Position numbers and translations under genes: made by a program. From contig NZ_JAUSUJ010000016.1 of the NCBI RefSeq assembly GCF_030813915.1, positions 62,001-126,000 of the forward strand: DNA of 64,000 bases, written 5' to 3'. Below the pieces are notes generated by a model, which saw only the letters and a list, made by a program, of their open reading frames with translations, did no database searches and was not told where the DNA came from. Positions within the stretch are counted from its first letter, which is position 1. Each line of letters opens with the position of its first letter. Origin of the DNA: Rhodoplanes tepidamans. GTDB taxonomy: Bacteria; Pseudomonadota; Alphaproteobacteria; Rhizobiales; Xanthobacteraceae. Positions 19,007-26,975 of this stretch are shown piece after piece.

Positions 19007-19912
19007 TCAGGACGACGCCGGCTCCTTCTCGACGAAGGGCCGCATGGCGGCCGCGAGATGCGGCGCGATGAGGCTCTCGACCGTGTTGCGCTTCTCCTCG
19101 GCGAGCTCCGGCCGGCCCATCAGCCCGACCTCGTGCAGCCAGGTGCCGACCCACTGCAGCGGCCCCTCCTCCACGGCGAGGTCGGGGCGGAACGGGACGA
19201 AGCGGGTCTCCGCCTCGGCGATGGCGGCGAGGTCGATGCGGCTGTAGAGCGGCTCCCAGTTGCCGCCGCCGGTGTCGAGACCGAGAAACCAGTCCTGCCC
19301 GAAGTCGAGCGGCAGGTCGGCGACCTTGTCGAAGCGGAACATGCAGAAGCCCGCCCACAGGAACCAGCGGCTGCCGATCCGGCGGACCTGACCGTAGCAG
19401 TCCTGGGTGGCGAGCGGCGCGAACGGATCGTCGGCCGCGGTCGGGAACAGGTCGTCGTCGATGAAGCCGAAGGCCGCCGGCGCCGCCGGCCGGATCAGGT
19501 TGTGCCAGGTCCAGTTGAGGGCGAGGCCGTGCGAGCGGCTCGGCGCCTTGCCGGTCCACGGATTGCGCGGAAGCTGCAGGTAGAAGGCCCCCTCGGCCTC
19601 GGCGACGTGGCGGATCCGCGCCGCCGTCTCGTCGTTCGGCGAGTTGTCGACGACGACATGGACGACGCCGGGGACGTAATGGCGGACCAGCGCGATCTGC
19701 CAGCGCGCCGCGTTGACGTCGGCGAAGGCGATCGTCACCAGCACGTTGCGGCCGGCGATGGCGCGGGCGATCGCGGCGAGGTCGCCGGCGGCCGCCGGCC
19801 TGCGGCGATAGCCGGTGTCCACGGCGCGATAGCGCGCCGTCTTGAGGGAATGCATGAGGGGCCGCAACCGGGCCCACTCACGCCAGGAATAATCGAACAT
19901 CGCCCGCGGCAT
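19007..19912 (-). CDS. GT-A-fold glycosyltransferase-like protein
   Basis: A 301-residue protein with GT2-like features: NVLVTIAFADVNAARWQ, HVVVDNSPNDETAA near residues 85-97 and a DxD-type motif FIDDDLFP at 150-157. The pattern ISRxGLALNW...FIDDD resembles glycosyltransferases that act on lipopolysaccharide cores. No membrane segment. It heads a two-gene leftward set with the CgeB-like transferase and starts 116 bp from the divergent GT2 gene at 20028, so the shared gap likely carries both promoters. The sugar donor is unknown. Confidence 0.7.
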   Translation of the reverse strand: MPRAMFDYSWREWARLRPLMHSLKTARYRAVDTGYRRRPAAAGDLAAIARAIAGRNVLVTIAFADVNAARWQIALVRHYVPGVVHVVVDNSPNDETAARIRHVAEAEGAFYLQLPRNPWTGKAPSRSHGLALNWTWHNLIRPAAPAAFGFIDDDLFPTAADDPFAPLATQDCYGQVRRIGSRWFLWAGFCMFRFDKVADLPLDFGQDWFLGLDTGGGNWEPLYSRIDLAAIAEAETRFVPFRPDLAVEEGPLQWVGTWLHEVGLMGRPELAEEKRNTVESLIAPHLAAAMRPFVEKEPASS

Positions 19913-20027
19913 GCTTCCTCATACGGAATCGGGCCCGATTGCGCCAGCCTCGGCTGCATCGCACGATGCGCGGCTGCCCGCCGGGCAGGGTCGTCGCCGC
20001 CGCATGGGGCGTTTATAGTAACCCGGC

Positions 20028-21077
20028 ATGACGGTGAGAGTTTCGGTGGCGATGCCGGTCCGCGACGGCGGACCCTTTCTGCGCGAGGCGCTGGACAGCG
20101 TGCTCGGGCAGACGCGCGGCGATCTCGAGCTGATCGCCGTGGACGACGGGTCGACCGACGACACCCCGGCGATCCTGGCCGAGGCGGCGCGGCGCGACTC
20201 GCGGGTGCGGGTGCTGTCGACCGGCGGCCGCGGCCTGGTGGCGGCGCTCGAGATGGCCGTCGCGGCGGCACGCGGCGACTGCCTGGCCCGGCTCGACGCC
20301 GACGACGTGGCGATGCCGGACCGGCTCGCCCGCCAGCTCGCCGTGATGGAGGCGCGGCCCGGCCTCGGCCTGCTCGGCTCCTGGGCCGAGACGATCGACG
20401 CGGCCGGCCGCCCGATCGGCCGGCTGACGCCCGAGACCGACCCGCAGCGGCTCGCCGCGCTGCTGCAGCGAACCAACCCGTTCATCCATTCCTCGCTGAT
20501 TCTGCGCACCGATCTGGTCCGCCGGCTCGGCGGCTACCGGGCCGCCTTCGAGGCGGCCGAGGACTACGACCTGTGGCTGCGCATCGCCGAGGTCGCGGAG
20601 GTCGCGAACCTCCCCGAGCCGCTGATCCGCTATCGCTGGCACGGCGGCAACGTGACCAGCCGCAAGGAGGTGCGCCAGTGCTTCTCGGTGCGGCTGGCGC
20701 AGTGCGCCGCTGCCGCCCGGCGGGCCGGCGGGGCCGACCCGGCCGCCGCCCTGACGGAACCGCCCGACTTCTGCGCCCCCGGCTGCGAGGCGACCTTCTT
20801 CGCCGACGACGCGCGGCTCTACCGGGTGCTGGTGCTGGCCGACCCGCAGGTGCCGCCGCCGAGCGGCCCGCTCGACCTCGCGCCGCTGCTGCGCCCGTCG
20901 CCGCCGCTGACGCATCGCGAGCGCAAGCTCGCCCAGAAGGCGCTCGCCGCCCTGCTGACCCGCCCGGCGATCGCCGGCGGCATCGGCAAGGCCCGGCTGC
21001 TGTGGCTCGCCGCGCGCCTGCATCCGGCCCGCGCCGCGGCGCTCGCCTGGCGGGCGCTGGCCGGCCGGACCGGCTGA
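20028..21077 (+). CDS. GT2-family glycosyltransferase
   Basis: A 349-residue GT-A enzyme. The N-terminal 220 residues are a standard GT2 domain: VSVAMPVRDGGPFLREALDS, AVDDGSTDDTP (DDGS at 39-42), and the metal-binding ARLDADDVAMPDRL (DAD at 90-92). ED in AAEDYDLWLRIAE is the probable catalytic base region. The last 100 residues are a less conserved helical extension. It probably adds a hexose or hexosamine in lipopolysaccharide or capsule synthesis. It stands alone on the plus strand inside a leftward glycan region, convergent with the GT4 gene that ends at 21100. Confidence 0.9.
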   Translation: MTVRVSVAMPVRDGGPFLREALDSVLGQTRGDLELIAVDDGSTDDTPAILAEAARRDSRVRVLSTGGRGLVAALEMAVAAARGDCLARLDADDVAMPDRLARQLAVMEARPGLGLLGSWAETIDAAGRPIGRLTPETDPQRLAALLQRTNPFIHSSLILRTDLVRRLGGYRAAFEAAEDYDLWLRIAEVAEVANLPEPLIRYRWHGGNVTSRKEVRQCFSVRLAQCAAAARRAGGADPAAALTEPPDFCAPGCEATFFADDARLYRVLVLADPQVPPPSGPLDLAPLLRPSPPLTHRERKLAQKALAALLTRPAIAGGIGKARLLWLAARLHPARAAALAWRALAGRTG

Positions 21078-21099
21078 TGCCGAATCCGGCGGCGGCCCC

Positions 21100-22284
21100 T
21101 CAGGCGGCGTCCGCCGGCGCGGCGGCCCGCGCGGCGGCGGTGCGCAGGATCAGGTCCGCCGCCACCTCGCGCCCGGTGTAGAGCTCCGGCCGGACGCCGT
21201 AGGCGCCGCCGCCGTCGGACCAGACGGCCCGGCGGGCCGGGTCGGCCGCGGTCGCCAGAGCGGCCGCGAAGGCGTCGGCGGCGAACGGCTCCGGCAGGAC
21301 GAGCCCGGCGCCGGCCGCCGTGACATGCTCGGCATAGCCGCAGACCCCGGAGGCGATCACCGGCAGGCCGTTGACCACGGCCTCCAGGATCACGGTGCCG
21401 GTGGTGTCGAGCCGGGCCGGATGCACCAGGAGATCCGCCGCCGCCATCACGGCCGGCACGTCCTCGCGATGGCCGAGCCAGAGGATCCGCTCGGCGACGC
21501 CGTGCCGGCGGGCGAGGCCGATCACGTCGCGCGCCGCCCTGTCGGTCGCCGCGAGCCCGGCGACCAGCAGCCGCGCCTCGGGCCGACCCGCCAGCGCCGC
21601 GACGGTGCGATCGAGCCCCTTGGTCGACGGCTGCACGCCGATGGTCAGCCACGCCGTCTCGGTGCCGAGGCCGAGGGAGGCCCGCAGGCGCTCGCGGGTG
21701 CCGTCGCGGCGCAGCTCCGGCCGGCGGCGCGCCGCCGCCACGGTCGGCGGCAGCACCGAGATGCGCGCCGGCTCGGTGCCCCAGGCGGCCCGGTAGGCCT
21801 CCGCCTGCGGCCGTGCGAGCAGCACGAGGCGGGTTCGCCGGCCGGGCGCGAAGGCGCCCGCCTCCAGGGCGCGGAACGCGCGGTAGCGCGGCAGGAGAGC
21901 GAGCCAGGGGCTCCGCGCGATGCGGGCCGCGATCGACGGGTCGGCGCAGTAGAGGAGGTCGAGGCCCGGCATCTTGTTGAAGCCGACCACGGCGTCGAAG
22001 CCGCCCGCCACCGCGGCGACTCGGTCGGCGAAGGCCGCCTGGACGCCGTGATTGGTGCGCCCCGGCGCCGGCAGCAGGCGCACCGCGAGATCGTCGGCGA
22101 AGTCGCCCGCGGCCCGCTCGGTCGCGAGGATCTCGACCGTGGCGCCACGATCGCGCACCAGGCGGGCGAGGCTCAGGCAGTCGCGCTGCAGGCCGCCGCC
22201 CGGAAACAGCCTGACGATGGCGAAGGCGATCCGGGCGCCGCCGGCATCGGCCGCGGCGACGACCGTATCGGCGCTCACCGCCAT
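21100..22284 (-). CDS. GT4-family glycosyltransferase (WaaG-like)
   Basis: A 394-residue GT-B enzyme. N-terminal domain: RIAFAIVRLFPGGGLQRDCLSLARLV, as in WaaG-type lipopolysaccharide core glucosyltransferases, and FDAVVGFNKMPGLDLLYCADPS, also WaaG-like. C-terminal domain: RLLVAG, HREDVPAVMAAADLLVHPARLDTTGTVILEAVVNGLPVIA, with the E of the EX7E motif. The start overlaps the end of lptF by 10 bp, giving a coupled pair that would link lipopolysaccharide core assembly to transport. WaaG activity is inference from motif likeness. Confidence 0.88.
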   Translation of the reverse strand: MAVSADTVVAAADAGGARIAFAIVRLFPGGGLQRDCLSLARLVRDRGATVEILATERAAGDFADDLAVRLLPAPGRTNHGVQAAFADRVAAVAGGFDAVVGFNKMPGLDLLYCADPSIAARIARSPWLALLPRYRAFRALEAGAFAPGRRTRLVLLARPQAEAYRAAWGTEPARISVLPPTVAAARRRPELRRDGTRERLRASLGLGTETAWLTIGVQPSTKGLDRTVAALAGRPEARLLVAGLAATDRAARDVIGLARRHGVAERILWLGHREDVPAVMAAADLLVHPARLDTTGTVILEAVVNGLPVIASGVCGYAEHVTAAGAGLVLPEPFAADAFAAALATAADPARRAVWSDGGGAYGVRPELYTGREVAADLILRTAAARAAAPADAA

Positions 22285-23435
22285 GCCGGACGCGGCAGCT
22301 TGGCGAGCAGCCGGTCGCGCAGCGCTCCGAGATCGAGGCTGATCTCGCGATCGAGGCCGCGCCCGGTGTAGATGGCGAACAGGCCGAGCCCGATCGCCCC
22401 GAGCAGCACCGGATAGAGGAGGTAGAGCGCGATCGGGGAGCTCTGCCCGATCGCCATGCAGGCGAAGCCGAGGATGCGCAGGCCGAACACGCCGGCGACC
22501 ACCACCGCGGTCGACATCATGCGGCCCTGGCGGGTCGAGCGCGGCGTGCACAGCAGCATGTAGGCGATCACCACGAAGGCGAACGGATAGATCGGTGCGA
22601 CGAGGCGGTCGTGCAGCTCGACCCGGAACTGGTTCGGCGAGGTCTTGAGGAGCTTGTCGTCGGGATCGGGGAACAGGAGCTCCCACAGGTAGCGCTCGCG
22701 CAGCCCGAACGACACCCGCGTCGCCACCGTGTAGGGCGACAGGTCGAAGGCGTAGCGCTCGAACTTCACCATGGTCGGATCGCGGTCGGCCATGCGGCGG
22801 CGCTGCACCCAGCCGTCGGTCATCACCAGATAGGTGCCGCGGCTGGTCTGCACGATGTTGCCCTGGTCGGCCAGGATGGTGGCGCGCTCCTTCGGATCGC
22901 GGAAGTCGTCGATCAGGATGCCGCCGAACTGGCTGTCGCTCTTCTTCTCGCGGATATGGAAGGTGAGGCCGCGCTCGATCGACGTGAAGGTGCCGGGCCG
23001 CACGATGTTGGCGACCACGTCGGCCCGCACCTTGCTGAGCCGATCGTTCATCTCGCGCTGCAGGAACGGCGACAGCCACACGGCGATCACCGCCACCAGC
23101 GCGGAGACCACCAGGGCCAGCATGACGAAAGGCCGGAACAGCCGCCCGGGCGACACGCCGGCGGCGCTCATCACCACCAGCTCGGAATCGCCGTTGAGCT
23201 TGGTGAGCGTGTAGACGACCGCGATCAGCATCGCGATCGGCGCCAGGATCAGCATCAGGGTCGGCACGATCAGGCTGGTGATGCCGATGAAGGTCAGCAC
23301 CGTCTGGCCCTGGCCCGTGATCAGGTCGATCTGGCGCAGGATCTGGGTCACCCAGATCACCGCGGTCAGGCTGAACAGGACCAGCAGAAACATGTTGAAG
23401 CCGGTCTTGAAGACGTATCGGTCGAGCGAATCCAT
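22275..23435 (-). CDS. lptF: LptF-type permease of the lipopolysaccharide export ABC transporter
   Basis: A 386-residue YjgP/YjgQ-family protein. Three membrane segments lie in the first 120 residues (LLVLFSLTAVIWVTQILRQID, LIVPTLMLILAPIAMLIAVV, FVMLALVVSALVAVIAVW), then a periplasmic beta-jellyroll domain of about 160 residues, then three more segments. The conserved GDSELVVMSAAG coupling-helix region contacts LptB. LptF and LptG with LptB pull lipopolysaccharide out of the inner membrane. In most alphaproteobacteria lptG follows lptF directly; here a WaaG-like gene overlaps its 3' end and no lptG is in view. Confidence 0.9.
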   Translation of the reverse strand: MDSLDRYVFKTGFNMFLLVLFSLTAVIWVTQILRQIDLITGQGQTVLTFIGITSLIVPTLMLILAPIAMLIAVVYTLTKLNGDSELVVMSAAGVSPGRLFRPFVMLALVVSALVAVIAVWLSPFLQREMNDRLSKVRADVVANIVRPGTFTSIERGLTFHIREKKSDSQFGGILIDDFRDPKERATILADQGNIVQTSRGTYLVMTDGWVQRRRMADRDPTMVKFERYAFDLSPYTVATRVSFGLRERYLWELLFPDPDDKLLKTSPNQFRVELHDRLVAPIYPFAFVVIAYMLLCTPRSTRQGRMMSTAVVVAGVFGLRILGFACMAIGQSSPIALYLLYPVLLGAIGLGLFAIYTGRGLDREISLDLGALRDRLLAKLPRPAWR

Positions 23436-23537
23436 CGGGTCTCGTCGCGGGCCCGGCGCGCCTCGGCCGGTCGTTCCCTCTGGCCGATCTTATAGGCGAT
23501 GTCGTGGCGCTTGGCACGCGGGGGGCATCCGTCCATC

Positions 23538-23675
23538 GTGCGTGCCCCGGACAAGGCGCGACAGGCCGAAGGCTCGACGCGCCGCAGAACCTGGGCCCGG
23601 CTTCGGCGCGTCGGACTTCCCCCGGGTCCCGGCTCGCGTCCGGCGCTGCGCGCCGCACCGCGTCCGGGACACGGG
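23538..23675. repeat. intergenic palindromic repeat (CCCGGGAC-type, second copy)
   Basis: Fills the gap between lptF and udgX. It begins GCGTGCCCCGGACAAG and ends GTCCGGGACACGGGATCC; internal GGGTCCCGG and the GGCGCTGCGC/GCCGC hairpin match the element at 4781-4915. The middle (GACAGGCCGAAGGCTCG with GCTTCGGCGCGTC) forms further short stems. Confidence 0.65.
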
Positions 23676-23695
23676 ATCCCGTCCGGGCTGCCCGT

Positions 23696-24310
23696 CTACG
23701 CCGCCGTCCGGACCAGCGTCGCGCAGGCCTTCAGGTCGGCGACGAAGCGGGCGTATTCGCGTTCCTTGTCGGCCTTGTCGCGCAGGCGCAGGAGGTACGA
23801 CGGATGGACCGTCACCACCACGGGCTCGCCGTCGCGGCCGGTCAGGCGCTCGCCCCGGACCCGGCCGATGGTGACGCTGCGGCCGAGCAGGCTCGCGGCC
23901 GCCGTCGCCCCGAGCGCGACCACGAGTTGCGGCCGCACCAGGGCGCGCTCGATGTCGTTCCACCAGCGGCAGCGCTCGATCTCGTGGGCGTTGGGCTTCT
24001 TGTGCAGCCGGCGCTTGCCGCGCGGCTCCCACTTGAAGTGCTTGACCGCGTTGGTGACGAACACGGTCCGGCGGTCGATGCCAGCGTCCAGGATGGCGCG
24101 GTCCAGCACCTTGCCGGCCGGCCCGACGAACGGACGGCCGGCGAGATCCTCCTGGTCGCCCGGCTGCTCGCCGACCAGCATCAGCCGGGCCCGCGCCGGC
24201 CCCTCGCCCGGCACCACATGGGTCGCGTTCGCATACAGCGGGCAGCGCGTGCAGGCGGCCTCCGCGTCGCGCAGCGCGGCGAGGGTGGTGATCGTCGGAT
24301 CGGAGCCCAT
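23696..24310 (-). CDS. udgX: UdgX-type uracil-DNA glycosylase (family 4-like, Fe-S)
   Basis: A 204-residue uracil-DNA glycosylase of the UdgX subgroup. Motif 1 is GEQPGDQED at residues 48-56, the form typical of UdgX; the loop KRRLHKKP at 99-106 corresponds to the KRRIH loop whose histidine (H103 here) forms a covalent bond with the deoxyribose after uracil release in the mycobacterial enzyme; motif 2 is TVHPSYLLR near 167-175. Cys20, Cys23 (CTRCPLY) and Cys114 are candidate Fe-S ligands. The loop has Leu where Ile is usual. It is divergent from an AlkA-like glycosylase gene 85 bp away. Confidence 0.88.
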   Translation of the reverse strand: MGSDPTITTLAALRDAEAACTRCPLYANATHVVPGEGPARARLMLVGEQPGDQEDLAGRPFVGPAGKVLDRAILDAGIDRRTVFVTNAVKHFKWEPRGKRRLHKKPNAHEIERCRWWNDIERALVRPQLVVALGATAAASLLGRSVTIGRVRGERLTGRDGEPVVVTVHPSYLLRLRDKADKEREYARFVADLKACATLVRTAA

Positions 24311-24394
24311 GCCGGATCAATCGCCGGCCGCGAGTCCCGGTTCCCGGCGCGAAAACGGGTTTGAGGCGCGGGCGCCACGCCTTATCTGTCGTCC

Positions 24395-25096
24395 ATGCCC
24401 GTGTCGGACCCGCCTTCGCCGCCCGATCCCGCCCTGCTGCGCATCGACACCGAGGCCGACATCGATGCCGGCCTCGCCCACCTGCTCGCCGCCGATCCAC
24501 GGCTCGCCGCCGTGCTGGCGGCCGGCGGCCGCCCGCCGCTGCGGCGCCGGCCCGGCGGCTTCGCCGGCCTCGCCGCGACCGTGCTGGGCCAGCAGCTCTC
24601 CACCGCGAGCGCCGCCGCCATCGGGGCGCGGCTGTTCGCGGCGATCGACCCGTTCGAGCCCGAGGCGGTGCTGAAGGCGCGGCCGGACCGGCTCGCGCGA
24701 ATCGGGCTGTCGACGCCGAAGATCAAGGCCATGAAGGAGATCGCCCGGGCGCTGCGGGACGGCGTGCTCGACCTCGACGCCGTCGCGACCATGACGGCCG
24801 ACGAGGCGCATGTCGCGCTCGTCGCCGTGCACGGCATCGGCCCGTGGACGGCCGACAGCTACCTGCTGTTCTGCCTGGGGCACGCCGACGCTTGGCCGGC
24901 CGGCGACCTGGCGCTGCAGGAGGCACTGCGGCTCGCCTTCGCGCTCGACGCCCGGCCGACCGCCCGGCAGATGGTCGCGCTGGCCGAGCCGTGGCGGCCG
25001 TGGCGCGGAGTGGCGGCCTTCCTGCTGTGGACCTATTATCGCACCGTCAAGCAGCGCGATCCCGTGCTGCCGGCCCCGCCCGTTCCGGCGGATTGA
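24395..25096 (+). CDS. DNA-3-methyladenine glycosylase II-like protein (HhH-GPD)
   Basis: A 233-residue HhH-GPD base-excision enzyme. The early GGFAGLAATVLGQQLSTASAAAIGARLF is the family signature; the helix-hairpin-helix is VHGIGPWTADSY at residues 145-156, and the catalytic aspartate is D171 in WPAGDLALQ. No four-cysteine Fe-S loop follows, so it is AlkA-like rather than EndoIII/MutY-like. It removes alkylated bases such as 3-methyladenine. The AlkA N-terminal beta domain is missing, as in the shorter bacterial form. Followed 11 bp later by a carboxylesterase gene. Confidence 0.9.
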   Translation: MPVSDPPSPPDPALLRIDTEADIDAGLAHLLAADPRLAAVLAAGGRPPLRRRPGGFAGLAATVLGQQLSTASAAAIGARLFAAIDPFEPEAVLKARPDRLARIGLSTPKIKAMKEIARALRDGVLDLDAVATMTADEAHVALVAVHGIGPWTADSYLLFCLGHADAWPAGDLALQEALRLAFALDARPTARQMVALAEPWRPWRGVAAFLLWTYYRTVKQRDPVLPAPPVPAD

Positions 25097-25107
25097 GGAG
25101 ACTGCCC

Positions 25108-25791
25108 GTGGCACCAGCGCTCGACGGCCCCCGCCTGGAGCCGCGGTCCCGCAAGCCGGCGCGCCAGCTCGTCGTGTTCCTGCACGGCTACGGGGCGGAC
25201 GGCAACGACCTGATCGACATCGGCCGGATGTGGCAGGCGGCGCTGCCGGACGCCGCCTTCGTGTCGCCGCACGCGCCGCGCCCCTGCGGCCAGGCACCGG
25301 TCGGCCGCGAGTGGTTCCCGCTCACCTTCCGGGAGCCGGGCGAGCGCTGGCGCGGCGTGAAGGCCGCCGCCCCGGGGCTCGACGCCTTCCTCGACCAGGA
25401 GCTCGCCCGGCACCAGTTGCCGGACTCGGCGCTGGCGCTGGTCGGCTTCAGCCAGGGCACCATGATGGCCCTGCATGTCGGGCTGCGGCGGGCCGTGGGG
25501 CCGGCCGCGATTGTCGGCTATTCGGGCATCCTCGTGCTGCCGGACGACGGCGGCGCCGAGGCGGCCGCGGCGGTGGCGCCGGAGGTCCGGGCCCGCCCGC
25601 CCGTGCTGCTGGTGCACGGGTCCGAGGACGACCTCATCCCGGTGCAGGCGCTGCTGATGGCCGCGAACGGCCTCGCCGCGCTGGAGATTCCCGCCGAGTG
25701 GCACATCTCCTACGGGATCGGCCACGGCATCGACGAGGACGGCCTGCGGCTCGGCGGCGACTTCCTGGCGCGCCGCTTCGCCGGCCGGTGA
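25108..25791 (+). CDS. phospholipase/carboxylesterase family hydrolase
   Basis: A 227-residue alpha/beta hydrolase. The start is the GTG at 25108; the TGAGGAG before it includes the previous stop codon, so translation is linked. Catalytic residues: Ser115 in GFSQGT, Asp in LLVHGSEDDLIPV near 170, His in GIGHGIDEDGL near 206. LVVFLHGYGADGNDLIDIG near residues 21-39 is the oxyanion strand typical of the YpfH/acyl-protein-thioesterase group. Substrates of these enzymes are short-chain esters; the link to the DNA glycosylase upstream looks like operon chance. Confidence 0.9.
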   Translation: MAPALDGPRLEPRSRKPARQLVVFLHGYGADGNDLIDIGRMWQAALPDAAFVSPHAPRPCGQAPVGREWFPLTFREPGERWRGVKAAAPGLDAFLDQELARHQLPDSALALVGFSQGTMMALHVGLRRAVGPAAIVGYSGILVLPDDGGAEAAAAVAPEVRARPPVLLVHGSEDDLIPVQALLMAANGLAALEIPAEWHISYGIGHGIDEDGLRLGGDFLARRFAGR

Positions 25792-25992
25792 GGCCGGCCG
25801 TCCGAAACCGCACCGATTCGGCCGCATCGAGCCGCCACGGCGGTGTCCGCCGACCATTCGCGATCACGAATTTTCCGTGCACTTCCGCCAGTCTTCACAA
25901 GGCTGTCACGGCTGCCTATAAGATACGGGTGCTGGTTTGCTGCGCTGCAGCGGTCCCGCGCTGCGGCGCTCCGACAACGAGATGGAGGGGCG

Positions 25993-26550
25993 TTGAACGC
26001 TCACACGTCACCGAGCGGATGGCCGGTCCTGGTACTGAACGCGGACTTCCGTCCGCTGAGTTACTATCCGCTGTCCCTGTGGTCGTGGCAGGACGCGATC
26101 AAGGCGGTGTTCCTCGACCGGGTGAACATCGTCGCTCATTACGACAAGGCCGTGCACAGCCCCACCCTGGAGCTGCGCCTCCCCAGCGTCGTCTCGCTGA
26201 AGACCTTCGTGAAGCCGACGACGAACCCGGCCTTCACCCGGTTCAACGTCTTCCTGCGCGACCGATTCTCCTGCCAGTACTGCGGCAGCCACGACGACCT
26301 GACCTTCGACCACGTGATCCCGCGCTCGCGCGGCGGCCAGACCACCTGGGACAACGTCGTCACCGCCTGCGCGGCCTGCAACCTGCGCAAGGGCAACAAG
26401 ACCCCCCACGAGGCCGGCATGAAGCCGGGTCAGTTGCCGTACCAGCCGAGCGTCAACCACCTGCACCGCAACGGCCGGCTGTTCCCGCCCAACTACCTGC
26501 ACGACTCCTGGCTCGACTACCTCTACTGGGACACCGAGCTGGATCCGTGA
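25993..26550 (+). CDS. HNH endonuclease family protein
   Basis: A 185-residue protein. TTG at 25993 behind GGAGGGG gives the family-typical start, in which VLVLNADFRPLSYYPLSLWSWQDAIKAVF is near the N-terminus; a longer ATG frame to 25843 crosses an unsupported leader. The HNH/zinc domain is CQYCGSHDDLTFDHVIPRS followed by WDNVVTACAACNLRKGNKTP: two CxxC pairs bind zinc, and DH, N and the following residues form the beta-beta-alpha-metal active site. This compact HNH protein is widely conserved in alphaproteobacteria with unproved function. It is the last host-type gene before the AT-rich insertion. Confidence 0.88.
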   Translation: MNAHTSPSGWPVLVLNADFRPLSYYPLSLWSWQDAIKAVFLDRVNIVAHYDKAVHSPTLELRLPSVVSLKTFVKPTTNPAFTRFNVFLRDRFSCQYCGSHDDLTFDHVIPRSRGGQTTWDNVVTACAACNLRKGNKTPHEAGMKPGQLPYQPSVNHLHRNGRLFPPNYLHDSWLDYLYWDTELDP

Positions 26551-26633
26551 GAGCCCGTTTGGAAATTGAAGCGGCGGAGTGATCGCGACCGTGATTCAAG
26601 CTGTCCATGTCGGCAGGAGCTAATCGCGGCCGG

Positions 26634-26805
26634 ATGGCGGAAATCGAGAAGAAAACGCAGCGTAATCCGACGGACCTGACGGACGAAGAGTGGTCGCGGG
26701 TCACACCGCTGCTTCCGAAGCCGGGGCGGACGGTCGGCATCGACGCATCGAGCTTCGCGAAATCCTCAATACCAACGACTGCTTGGTCTAGCAGGATGTT
26801 GAAAT
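26634..26805 (+). pseudogene. IS5-family transposase, N-terminal fragment with frameshift and stop
   Basis: The first 30 codons read RNPTDLTDEEWSRVTPLLPKPGR, the usual N-terminus of IS5-group transposases. Around 26730 the frame shifts by one: the next frame continues RHRRIELREILNTNDCLV, then a TAG, then QDV. This matches the expected RxVDLREILN...YLV pattern. No DDE catalytic residues remain. A dead gene beyond doubt if the family call is right. Confidence 0.75.
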
Positions 26806-26816
26806 TCGGACTTCGG

Positions 26817-26931
26817 TCGTTCCGGGGCCGGCCGAAGGCCGGAGCCCGGAACCCATGTTCCCGGTCTTGCCGCAACAATTCCGACCGGGGTTATGGATTC
26901 CGGACAGACGCTTCGCGGCTGCCGGAATGAC
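26817..26931. repeat. intergenic palindromic repeat (TCATTCCGG-type)
   Basis: Left hairpin CCGGGGCCGGCC/GGCCGGAGCCCGG opening with TCGTTCCGG, a spacer, then ATGGATTCCGG and a right hairpin ending GCCGGAATGACG. It shares its outer words with the copy at 43066-43168. It lies inside the transposase remnant, replacing the 3' end of that gene. Confidence 0.7.
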
Positions 26932-26975
26932 GAGGAGGGATTTTCAACAGCCTGTTAGGAACTCGACAATACCCG

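Larger units (their letters stand above)
26551..26958 (+). mobile_element. remnant of an IS5-type insertion sequence, internally replaced
   Basis: Starts directly after the HNH stop with AGCCCGTTTGGAAATT and ends near 26958 with ATTTTCAACAGCCT; these are degenerate inverted ends (AGCCCGTTTGGAAAT against AGGCTGTTGAAAAT). Only the first part of a transposase remains inside, followed by a palindromic repeat instead of the rest of the gene. It borders the AT-rich STAND gene on its 3' side. The exact ends are inferred from likeness only. Confidence 0.55.
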
